Of a stretch of DNA of 11,714 nucleotides, positions 5,898 to 11,712 are shown one piece after another; within the stretch, counting starts at the first letter, position 1; each line of letters opens with the position of its first letter. The position numbers and the translations under genes were made by a program. The notes under the pieces are model-generated. The model saw only the letters and a program-made list of their open reading frames with translations, did not search any database and was not told the origin of the DNA. Source of the DNA: Mesolinea sp964536465 (GTDB lineage: Bacteria; Chloroflexota; Anaerolineae; Anaerolineales; Anaerolineaceae); NCBI GenBank assembly GCA_964536465.1, contig CAZHXQ010000059.1, positions 1-11,714 of the forward strand, in the 5' to 3' direction.

Positions 5898-7775
5898 TTA
5901 CAGCCAGATTGCCCCGCCGCGGTCAAGAGCGGGGATTTTGATCTCACCAGGTTGAAGGAGGAGCTCTCCCTTGCCAAAGAGACTCCTCATCTGCAACGAA
6001 CCAGGGGTATTGACACGATCGCTTTGCAAGATGAACCCCTCAGGCTGATTTACGCGGCTGGCGGTCACGATGATGCGCTTCTCGTCCAGCAAACGCTGGT
6101 ATACAAACATATCATCATCCCAGAAGAGCACCTGGAAACTACCCTCAGCCAGCACATCGCTTTCTTTGCGCAGCGCGATCAATCTTCGATAAAACTCCAA
6201 CAGATCGGTATCCCATTGCTCTTCATCCCAGGGGAAGCAGTTGCGCTGGTCAAAACCGGGCTCGTCTGTCAAGCCAATTTCATCACCGTAATAAACGCAG
6301 GGTACCCCCGGAAAGGTGAACTGGACCATCACTGCCATACGTATCAAGGCCTCATCCCCATCCAGCACCGTGCGGATGCGCTTCGTGTCATGGCTGTCGA
6401 GTAAATTAAACTGCTGTGTCGCGATTGTCCAGGGAATGGCTGCCAGGTTTTCCTGCCAGCTGCTGATCAGAGCTTCTGTGCTCAAAGGCTTTTCTGACAC
6501 CAGCAGCGGATCGCAGCGCAGCGCGCCAATTGTAAAGCCCTTCAACCAGTTCAACAGGGGTTTGCTGAAGCCAGTGTAATTCATCACGCCGTCCCAGGCA
6601 TTGCCCTGGAGCTGCCCTGCGGCCTCGAAGAAATTCTCGCCCATCAAATAGCTGTCGGGGTTGGCCTGTTTGACTGTCTTGCGAATGGCAGGCAGGATAT
6701 CTCCATCCAGTTGTTGTTCGTCATAGCGCCCAAGCATGTTGGCGACATCAACCCGCCAGCCATCGACGCTGTATGGAGGCAGCAACCAACTGGCAAAGAC
6801 GCTGGTTTCGCTCTCAAACATCTCGCTTCGCAGAGCCAGATCGCTGTAATTCAACTTGGGCAGGTTGCCAAAACCCATCCAGGAAACATAATTTTGCCCT
6901 TCATCGAAATAAAAAGCCGAACGGCGTGGACTGGTAGGGTCGTTTAGAGCTTCTCGAAACCAGGGGTGGCCAGCGCCGCTGTGATTGGGGACGATATCAA
7001 GAATCAGGCGCATATTCGCAGATGAGAGCGCTTTTCGCAGGGAAATCAGAGCCTGGTTGCCACCCAGAGTTGGGTCAACATTGCGAAAATCGGCTACATC
7101 ATAACGATGGTTGGTATAAGCCGTGAAAATCGGATTGAGATAAATCGCATTAACCCCAAGCGCTTGCAGATAGGCGAGACGATCTTCTATTCCCTTCAGG
7201 TCGCCGCCGTAAAAAGGGATGTGCCTGCGGTCTGTCTTGACAGCCTGACCCCATGGGTAAGTTTTGCGTGTAAAGCCAGGATAGACCTCTATTTCGCCGT
7301 CCGGATCATTGCTGGGGTCGCCGTTCTCGAAGCGGTCGGGAAAAATCTGATAGAAAACCGAACGGTTCAGCCATGAAATTTCCGGGTTATTCGCCAGAAG
7401 CTTGAAATCATAAGGCACTACCGGTATGTATTCGCTCACTCCGGCGGCATTGAGCCACCAGATTTTTCCTTCCGCCTGAATCGCAAAGCGGTATGGTACC
7501 TTTGGCTCGTTTATCAGCAATTCGGCTTCCCAAATATTCATCTGGTTTCGGGTCTCCACCAACCGCATGGCTTGTAGTTGTTGTTCCCCGTTGGGGATGC
7601 TGCGCAAGATGACCTGATCGGGCTGTCCTCGCAGCGGCAGTTCCAGCCGAATCGTGACCTTCTCCCCTAAGCGCGGACGGGGATTTGAGACATGGTCACG
7701 TGTGCCGGTATGCAGACTGTGGCGGATCCAATCGGGGGCCTGGCGCTGAAAATCAGCTGCTTGTTTAATTTTCAT
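5898..7775 (-). CDS. malZ: GH13 maltodextrin glucosidase, MalZ-like
   Basis: Cytoplasmic alpha-glucosidase of 625 residues (E. coli MalZ is about 600) expected to release glucose from maltodextrins. No signal peptide is seen. An N-terminal beta-sandwich (about 15-130) of the neopullulanase/MalZ kind precedes the GH13 barrel, which opens with VFYQIFPDRFENGDP and YGGDLKGIEDRL. The four GH13 regions are intact: DIVPNHSG, GWRVDVAN with nucleophile Asp343, GENF with acid/base Glu380, and LLDSHD with Asp463. CVYYGDEIGL and a C-terminal beta domain follow. Sequence runs closely resemble MalZ (GH13 subfamily 21 type); cyclomaltodextrinase or neopullulanase activity is the alternative. I prefer the ATG at 7775; a TTG at 7829 would add 18 residues without support. 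It has no clear ribosome site and heads a cluster with YihY and the glycosyltransferase. Confidence 0.9.
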   Translation of the reverse strand: MKIKQAADFQRQAPDWIRHSLHTGTRDHVSNPRPRLGEKVTIRLELPLRGQPDQVILRSIPNGEQQLQAMRLVETRNQMNIWEAELLINEPKVPYRFAIQAEGKIWWLNAAGVSEYIPVVPYDFKLLANNPEISWLNRSVFYQIFPDRFENGDPSNDPDGEIEVYPGFTRKTYPWGQAVKTDRRHIPFYGGDLKGIEDRLAYLQALGVNAIYLNPIFTAYTNHRYDVADFRNVDPTLGGNQALISLRKALSSANMRLILDIVPNHSGAGHPWFREALNDPTSPRRSAFYFDEGQNYVSWMGFGNLPKLNYSDLALRSEMFESETSVFASWLLPPYSVDGWRVDVANMLGRYDEQQLDGDILPAIRKTVKQANPDSYLMGENFFEAAGQLQGNAWDGVMNYTGFSKPLLNWLKGFTIGALRCDPLLVSEKPLSTEALISSWQENLAAIPWTIATQQFNLLDSHDTKRIRTVLDGDEALIRMAVMVQFTFPGVPCVYYGDEIGLTDEPGFDQRNCFPWDEEQWDTDLLEFYRRLIALRKESDVLAEGSFQVLFWDDDMFVYQRLLDEKRIIVTASRVNQPEGFILQSDRVNTPGSLQMRSLFGKGELLLQPGEIKIPALDRGGAIWL

Positions 7776-7783
7776 CAGCGCTA

Positions 7784-7789
7784 ATGATA
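7784..7789 (-). promoter_or_regulatory. possible -10 element of the glucosidase gene
   Basis: Minus-strand TATCAT (five of six to consensus) ends eight bases before the ATG at 7775. Transcription would start at or within a base or two of the start codon, which fits the lack of a Shine-Dalgarno. There is no good -35, so this is tentative. Confidence 0.3.
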
Positions 7790-7920
7790 CCAAAATTTTA
7801 GGTGCTTGAGCTGGCCGGTAGTCACACAACCTAAAGCTGCGGGCGGTTCACCAGACCAAATTTGTGTCAGGGCAATTGAGGCGGATAATCTCGGATTACC
7901 GCTTTTAGCTCCAGATAGAC

Positions 7921-7969
7921 GCAGGTGAAACCTGCTAAAGACGAGAACTGTCCGGCTGTTATTCGTCTT
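7921..7969. other. paired stems at and after the ammonia-lyase stop codon
   Basis: A 7-bp stem, AAGACGA (7938-7944) with TCGTCTT (7963-7969), encloses the minus-strand stop at 7959-7961 and can be extended inward by AAC/GTT. Just beyond, GCAGGT (7921-7926) pairs with ACCTGC (7930-7935) around three bases. In minus-strand RNA they are consecutive hairpins after the ammonia-lyase. There is no T-run, so a classical terminator is not claimed. The rest of the 7776-7958 gap shows no gene. Confidence 0.35.
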
Positions 7970-9221
7970 CCCGGCTGTGAATTTTATATTCCTCAGGCAC
8001 AGGCATGCCGCCTTCCCAGACCACACTGCGGAAATCATCTGGCGAGGTGTTGCCTTCCGTATTGATCAGCAATACCTGCGACTCCTCGTTGAGACCCATA
8101 ACCTCACGCAATTCGCGCGCGCCTTCATATTCCATCGTATACATCAAGGCGCCCAGTGTGACCGCGCCAGATTCGCCTGAAACGATAAAAGGGTCATCCG
8201 TAAGAGGGGTAGAGTAAACCCGCATGCCTTTGGCCGCCACGTAATCGGGACATTTGGCAAAGAAATCTGCGCAGTTGTAAAGCGTCTCCCAGGCAAGAGG
8301 GTTAGGGTCACCGCAAGCCAGGCCTGCCATGATGGTATCCAGTTCGCCGCCCACGCTATGGGGTCTGCCGTCACCTACGCGCATTGACTCGTACAGGCAG
8401 GCGGCTTTGGTCGGCTCCACCACCATAGAAAGAGGAACGTTGTCTTCAAACAAAACTGAATAGAATCCAATCGCCGCCGCAGCCAAAGAGCCCACCCCTG
8501 CCTGCACGATCAGGTGGGTTGGTCGGCTCAAGCCCTGCCCTGAAAACTGTTCCTGGGCTTCCACAAACATGGTGGCATAACCCTGCATGATCCACTTTGG
8601 GACTGCTTCGTAGCCTTCCCATGAGGTGTCAGAAATCACCTCCCAGCCATTCTTTTTGGCGTCAATGCTAACCTGCCGCACAGCATCATCATAGTTGCCG
8701 TCCACAACCACTACGCTGCCACCCTGCCGCTCGATACCGCGGATGCGGTCTTTGGTGGTAAGTGAGTGGACATAAATGACCGATGGAAAGCCCATCTTGT
8801 TGGCTGCCCAGGCCACGCCGGTGCCATGATTGCCGTCTGTCGCGGTGGCAAAAATGGGGTGACCTAATTTTTCACGGTGCTCTCCATCCAGCTGCAGCAA
8901 ATCTTTCAGCGAGAATTCCTCGTCCTGGTACCCTCCGCGTTCCAGTAACTTACGGTAAATCGCGTAAGCCCCTCCCAACACTTTAAAAGAGTTAAGCGTC
9001 AGGCGGGCAGACTCGTCTTTCACCCAGATGCCGCCCAGACCTACACGTTTCGCGAGGCGGGGCAGGCTTTTTAGCGGGCTCATGCGATAGCCAGGAATGG
9101 AGCTGTGCAGTTGGCGCACCTTGCGAGGCAGACCATGGGGAAAAAGCTCGGCTGCCAGCTCGGATTTCGGGTTCTGGAGGGCATGATCGTTGACCAGCCA
9201 TTGGATTGGGACTTCTGACAT
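7959..9221 (-). CDS. dpaL: diaminopropionate ammonia-lyase (YgeX-like)
   Basis: PLP enzyme of fold type II that splits 2,3-diaminopropionate into pyruvate and two ammonia in the cytoplasm. It has 420 residues from the ATG at 9221, slightly longer than E. coli YgeX (398). That start has GAGGTG just upstream; the upstream TTG at 9239 does not. The opening segment SIPGYRMSPLKSLP is typical. The PLP lysine is Lys80 in LNSFKVLGG, and Asp129 in ATATDGNHG aligns with the catalytic Asp120 of the E. coli enzyme, which separates it from threonine dehydratases. A Gly-rich phosphate-binding loop (QAGVGSLAAAA) and WEGYEAVPKWIMQGY also match. None of the usual YgeX neighbours (ygeY, ygeW, ssnA, hydantoinase) is near, so it appears to work alone in amino acid catabolism. 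Divergent from the MazG-like gene. Confidence 0.93.
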   Translation of the reverse strand: MSEVPIQWLVNDHALQNPKSELAAELFPHGLPRKVRQLHSSIPGYRMSPLKSLPRLAKRVGLGGIWVKDESARLTLNSFKVLGGAYAIYRKLLERGGYQDEEFSLKDLLQLDGEHREKLGHPIFATATDGNHGTGVAWAANKMGFPSVIYVHSLTTKDRIRGIERQGGSVVVVDGNYDDAVRQVSIDAKKNGWEVISDTSWEGYEAVPKWIMQGYATMFVEAQEQFSGQGLSRPTHLIVQAGVGSLAAAAIGFYSVLFEDNVPLSMVVEPTKAACLYESMRVGDGRPHSVGGELDTIMAGLACGDPNPLAWETLYNCADFFAKCPDYVAAKGMRVYSTPLTDDPFIVSGESGAVTLGALMYTMEYEGARELREVMGLNEESQVLLINTEGNTSPDDFRSVVWEGGMPVPEEYKIHSREDE

Positions 9222-9224
9222 GTA

Positions 9225-9230
9225 CACCTC
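9225..9230 (-). promoter_or_regulatory. ribosome binding site that decides the ammonia-lyase start
   Basis: Minus-strand GAGGTG, three bases before the ATG at 9221 (five if counted from GAGG). It lies downstream of the alternative TTG at 9239, so the shorter protein is preferred. Confidence 0.6.
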
Positions 9231-9256
9231 ATTGGACAATAATGCTGTTTGTCAAT
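9231..9256. promoter_or_regulatory. operator-like dyad before the ammonia-lyase gene
   Basis: ATTGGACAA (9231-9239) and TTGTCAAT (9249-9256) form an inverted repeat with one extra G in the left arm. Centres are about 17 bases apart, roughly one and a half helical turns. It lies between the likely minus-strand -10 and the ribosome site, where a repressor would block initiation. No regulator gene is adjacent. Confidence 0.35.
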
Positions 9257-9259
9257 CTT

Positions 9260-9288
9260 ATCATAGAGGGGCAGATCAAAATGGACTA
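9260..9288 (-). promoter_or_regulatory. possible promoter of the ammonia-lyase gene
   Basis: A -10-like TATGAT at 9265-9260 on the minus strand has a poor -35 (TAGTCC, 9288-9283, three of six) at 17 bases. A transcript would have a leader of about 31 bases. A perfect TTGACA lies downstream on the same strand but has no -10 at a working distance. Confidence 0.35.
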
Positions 9289-9478
9289 TTGTTGCGCAAA
9301 ATTTCAAAAGACAATCAAACCTTTTTTAATTTTCGTTGCCCTGCCCGACCCCCTCAAGACACAGCTGCTTAATACCTTTTCAAGCGGCGAGAATGTCATC
9401 GGAAAATGAGAGCAGGAGTCAGCTGTATCTCATCCTGAGAGAATCCCAGGCGATCAGAGGACTTTGCTTACTTTCAAA

Positions 9479-9487
9479 TGCTATAAT
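9479..9487 (+). promoter_or_regulatory. extended -10 promoter of the MazG-like gene
   Basis: TGC followed directly by TATAAT (9482-9487) makes an extended -10 element, which can work without a good -35; none is visible at 16-18 bases. Transcription would start near 9494, about 32 bases before the ATG. Confidence 0.6.
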
Positions 9488-9525
9488 GCTTGCATACTCA
9501 TTGATGAACGTGACAGGCGAAAAAA

Positions 9526-9912
9526 ATGAAAACAGAAATAATTCAGGAATACTACCATCAGCGTGGGTTGAGCTGGCCCGACCACAAAAGCGCACTGCTC
9601 TTTTATCTTTCCGAAGTCGGTGAGCTCGCTGAGGCCTACTTAACTACCCAATCAGCTCAGCTGAGCGAGGAAGAGCAAGTTTTGTTTCAAAATTTTGCTG
9701 ACCTGGGGCTGCAGGCGGATGCCATCGTTTCACGTAAACCTGGTTGGATTCGAAATCATGACCGTCTTGACAAAGAAAACATCGCTCACGAAGCGGCCGA
9801 CTGCAGCATGATGCTCTCAGTGTTCCTGGAAACCTACCAAGGGCAATCGCCTGATGAGGCACTGTTAGAAAAGATGACGCTCAAACTGGGTCATCCAATA
9901 AATTGCAAATAG
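9526..9912 (+). CDS. MazG-like nucleotide pyrophosphohydrolase
   Basis: Predicted all-alpha NTP pyrophosphohydrolase of 128 residues that would hydrolyse a (possibly abnormal) nucleoside triphosphate to monophosphate and pyrophosphate with Mg2+. The metal motifs are visible as ExxE at Glu30/Glu33 in LSEVGELAEAYL and ExxD at Glu89/Asp92 in AHEAADCSMML. The two motifs are 55 residues apart, longer than the short linker usual in MazG and dCTPase-like proteins; residues about 40-84 form an insert ending in a basic Trp-containing stretch (RKPGWIRNHDR). The ribosome site is weak (an AGGCG-like stretch), but a strong extended -10 precedes the gene. It ends 20 bases from the convergent macro-domain gene with no terminator visible between. 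Superfamily assignment is good; the substrate is unknown. Confidence 0.75.
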   Translation: MKTEIIQEYYHQRGLSWPDHKSALLFYLSEVGELAEAYLTTQSAQLSEEEQVLFQNFADLGLQADAIVSRKPGWIRNHDRLDKENIAHEAADCSMMLSVFLETYQGQSPDEALLEKMTLKLGHPINCK

Positions 9913-9932
9913 GACTGGCTCAGCTTTAGTAC

Positions 9933-10433
9933 CTACAAAAGGGCCTGATAAACTCCAAGCGCCCTCTGCGAAAAACAACAGAAGATGATTTTCTCGAGAT
10001 TCGTCAATTCAGATATGACCTCTCTGACCGTGCAAACGGCGACTCTGGCTGCCTGCTCGAGCGGATAGCCATAAACTCCGGTACTGATCGAAGGGAACGC
10101 GATCGATTTCAGCTCATTTTCCTCCGCCAGCCGCAGACTGTTGCGATAGCAATTTGCCAGCAGCTCAGCTTCTCCCTGCTCTCCGCCGGTCCAGACCGGC
10201 CCAACGGTGTGGATCACGAAGCGTGCCGGCAGGTTGAATCCTGCCGTGATTTTTGCCTGACCAGTCTCACAGCCTTTCAATTTTCGGCACTCTGCAAGCA
10301 ATTGCGGCCCCGCCGCTTTGTGGATGGCCCCATCCACACCCCCGCCGCCGAGTAATGAATGATTGGCAGCATTCACAATCGCATCCACATTCAAGGTGGT
10401 GATATCCGCTAACATGGCAATCATATATGGCAT
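9933..10433 (-). CDS. macro-domain ADP-ribose / O-acetyl-ADP-ribose hydrolase, YmdB-like
   Basis: Single macro domain of 166 residues that binds ADP-ribose and, by family, removes acetyl from O-acetyl-ADP-ribose or ADP-ribose from acidic residues on proteins (MacroD type). It follows E. coli YmdB closely by eye: DAIVNAANHSLLGGGGVDGAIH at 17-38, with Asn24 and Asp34 at the positions of the YmdB catalytic pair, then VIHTVGPVW, FPSISTGVYGYP (substrate loop) and a short C-terminal helix. The ATG at 10433 has GAGGTG about five bases upstream. It starts 28 bases after the YitT stop, so the two are probably one operon. Cytoplasmic. No ADP-ribosyltransferase or sirtuin gene is in the window, so its partner is unknown and it is more likely general housekeeping than part of a toxin system. 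Confidence 0.93.
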   Translation of the reverse strand: MPYMIAMLADITTLNVDAIVNAANHSLLGGGGVDGAIHKAAGPQLLAECRKLKGCETGQAKITAGFNLPARFVIHTVGPVWTGGEQGEAELLANCYRNSLRLAEENELKSIAFPSISTGVYGYPLEQAARVAVCTVREVISELTNLEKIIFCCFSQRALGVYQALL

Positions 10434-10438
10434 TCTTT

Positions 10439-10444
10439 CACCTC
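10439..10444 (-). promoter_or_regulatory. ribosome binding site of the macro-domain gene
   Basis: Minus-strand GAGGTG lies five bases before the ATG at 10433 and supports that start within the 28-base gap after YitT. Confidence 0.7.
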
Positions 10445-10461
10445 GTCATCTCCAAAAAAGC

Positions 10462-11355
10462 CTACATTTGCTCGCTAAGAGGACTGAAGCCCTCACCCAA
10501 AGCTTCATTGGAATGCCCCACTGACATGAAGGCCTCAGGATCAGCATCATGCACAATCGTTTTTAGCCTGATCACTTCTGCGGCTGTCACAACGCAATAG
10601 ATAATCGGGCGGTCTTTTTTTGTATAGCCGCCTTTAGCCTCAATAATAGTTGTACCTCGTCCCAACTGCTCACTGATGGCGGCGACCACTTTTTCTGTTT
10701 CATCAGTGATGATCATCGCCTCACGAATTAGATTTCTACCCTGAGTGACAAAGTCAGCCGCGATGCCACTGAGGTAAATCATGATCAGTCCATACATGGT
10801 TTTTTCCCAACCAAAGAAAAAGCCCGCAAGTATTACTGCGAATGAATCGGTAACCATATAAGCCAGTGAAATAGACATTCCTAACCGCTTGTTTAAAATA
10901 CGCCCAAGGATATCTGTCCCCCCACTGGTGCCGCGCCCAAGATAGACCAGACCCAACCCCAAACCCAGGACAATGCCGCCGTACAGGGTGTTGAGCAGAA
11001 TGTCTCCCGTGATAGGCGCGCTGCCGGTCACTTCAATTAAAATATCAGTAAAGACCGTGTAGGAAACAACGGTAAGGATGGTACGTATCGCAAAACGAGG
11101 TCCACCTAAGTAGCGCCACCCGATGATGAAAAGAGGAATATTGGCCAGGAGCGTGACCAAACCGATCGGCCAACCCATTAGATAATGAAGCAACTGGGCG
11201 ACACCGCTGACCCCGCCACTAACCAATTGGGCCGGAACCAGAAACGTGCGCAAGGCCAATGCCTGCACGAACCCACCTGCAATGATCAGGCCATAATCAC
11301 CCAGCGATCGCCAGCTAAAATCTAACTGGCTGAAAAAAGCTTTGACTTTACCCAT
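10462..11355 (-). CDS. YitT-family membrane protein (YitT_membrane plus DUF2179)
   Basis: Membrane protein of 297 residues. The N-terminal half (about 18-205) has five or six hydrophobic helices with the family patterns VPAQLVSGGVSG at 40-51 and RGTSGGTDILG at 141-151. The C-terminal soluble DUF2179 domain (about 210-290) carries AKGGYTKKDRPIIYCVV and a tail ending in GHSNEALGEGF, typical of the family. The family is widespread, especially in Firmicutes, and is usually described as an uncharacterised membrane or putative transport protein. The ATG at 11355 sits 12 bases after AAGGAG, longer than ideal; in-frame CTG (11361) or ATT (11364) are nearer but rarer starts. It has a promoter within the T-rich tail of the preceding terminator and is followed by the macro-domain gene. 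Family is certain, function is not. Confidence 0.92.
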   Translation of the reverse strand: MGKVKAFFSQLDFSWRSLGDYGLIIAGGFVQALALRTFLVPAQLVSGGVSGVAQLLHYLMGWPIGLVTLLANIPLFIIGWRYLGGPRFAIRTILTVVSYTVFTDILIEVTGSAPITGDILLNTLYGGIVLGLGLGLVYLGRGTSGGTDILGRILNKRLGMSISLAYMVTDSFAVILAGFFFGWEKTMYGLIMIYLSGIAADFVTQGRNLIREAMIITDETEKVVAAISEQLGRGTTIIEAKGGYTKKDRPIIYCVVTAAEVIRLKTIVHDADPEAFMSVGHSNEALGEGFSPLSEQM

Positions 11356-11403
11356 TCCCAGAATGCGCTCCTTTATACCTTATCGGCAGGCTGCCCGAAG
11401 AGA

Positions 11404-11437
11404 AATTATAAACTAAACCGCCCCGTACAGGGCGGTT
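11404..11437 (-). terminator. rho-independent terminator of the gene at the right edge
   Basis: On the minus strand AACCGCCC (11437-11430) pairs perfectly with GGGCGGTT (11423-11416) around a six-base loop. The 8-bp, GC-rich stem is followed by TTTAGTTTATAATTT, a T-rich tail. It starts 23 bases after the stop codon of the partial reading frame ending at 11461, the usual spacing. Confidence 0.75.
11405..11410 (-). promoter_or_regulatory. -10 element of the YitT operon
   Basis: Perfect TATAAT on the minus strand with no good -35 at 16-18 bases. A start near 11398 would give a leader of about 43 bases containing AAGGAG. It lies inside the T-rich tail of the upstream terminator, and an imperfect dyad TCGG-N8-CCGA (11383-11398) sits at the likely start point. 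Confidence 0.5.
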
Positions 11438-11460
11438 GAAAAGCTCCGACGAGAAGAGCA

Positions 11461-11712
11461 TCATTTCCCAATCATAGGGAACCAGCGTCGATGCGGTTGA
11501 AGGATAATCGGCCTACACGGCACAGCAGCCGGTCCATCTGACACATTGCAATCAATCTCCATCTTAACACCTCCCCAGGTCTCAAAATGTCCGCCAGAGT
11601 ATTGCAAAATTCGTTGGTGGTAGACCCAATAATCATTGGAAAGATACCGGAGATTCCAAACAGTCTCATCTTCCCTGAAACCCGGCGTACGATACCATTC
11701 AGCAGGCCAAAT
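11461..11712 (-). CDS. unrecognised protein, C-terminal 83 residues only
   Basis: An open minus-strand frame enters from the right edge and stops at TGA 11461-11463, 23 bases before a strong terminator. No start codon is needed inside the window because the gene begins outside it. The 83 visible residues are rich in aromatics (six Trp, five Tyr) and balanced in charge (nine acidic, nine basic), with stretches such as EWYRTPGF, RYLSNDYWVYHQRI, GGHFETWGGVKMEID and a PHRRWFPMIGK end. I do not recognise the family. A second frame on the same strand is also open to the edge (stop at 11472-11474) but encodes a strongly basic, Leu/Arg-rich peptide typical of a shadow, although its third-position G+C is somewhat higher. 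The choice of frame is therefore an inference. Confidence 0.5.
   Translation of the reverse strand: MWPAEWYRTPGFREDETVWNLRYLSNDYWVYHQRILQYSGGHFETWGGVKMEIDCNVSDGPAAVPCRPIILQPHRRWFPMIGK

Larger units (their letters stand above)
9222..9525. other. divergent intergenic region of about 300 bases
   Basis: AT-rich control region between the ammonia-lyase (leftward) and the MazG-like gene (rightward). It contains the dyad and promoter described separately, a palindrome TTGCGCAA near 9292-9299, and an extended -10 element near the right end. A possible 42-codon reading frame (ATG 9281, stop 9409) has a GAGGGG ten bases upstream, but I recognise no family in it and do not call it a gene. Confidence 0.6.

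Noticed and set aside
5952..6404. Plus-strand open frame of 150 codons inside the glucosidase gene
   Set aside because: It is antisense to the conserved C-terminal half of a GH13 enzyme with all catalytic residues intact.
7776..7829. N-terminal extension of the glucosidase from TTG 7829
   Set aside because: No ribosome site, 18 residues with no family match, and a likely -10 element lies inside it.
9222..9239. TTG start at 9239 for the ammonia-lyase
   Set aside because: The GAGGTG ribosome site lies within this stretch and serves the ATG at 9221.
9336..9623. Plus-strand open frame of 95 codons overlapping the MazG-like start
   Set aside because: It overlaps the recognised MazG-like gene in another frame and its product has no coherent features.
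9526..9912. MazG-like gene as part of a phage-defence island
   Set aside because: No nuclease, CBASS, retron, restriction or other defence gene is in the window; the neighbours are metabolic.
9933..11355. Macro domain as antitoxin of a DarTG-like ADP-ribosylation toxin system
   Set aside because: No DarT-like or other ADP-ribosyltransferase gene lies beside it, and the sequence is of the YmdB housekeeping type.
11472..11669. Minus-strand frame of 65 codons from an internal ATG
   Set aside because: It competes with the frame ending at 11461; its product is strongly basic and Leu/Arg-rich, as in shadow frames, so I prefer the other, though not with certainty.
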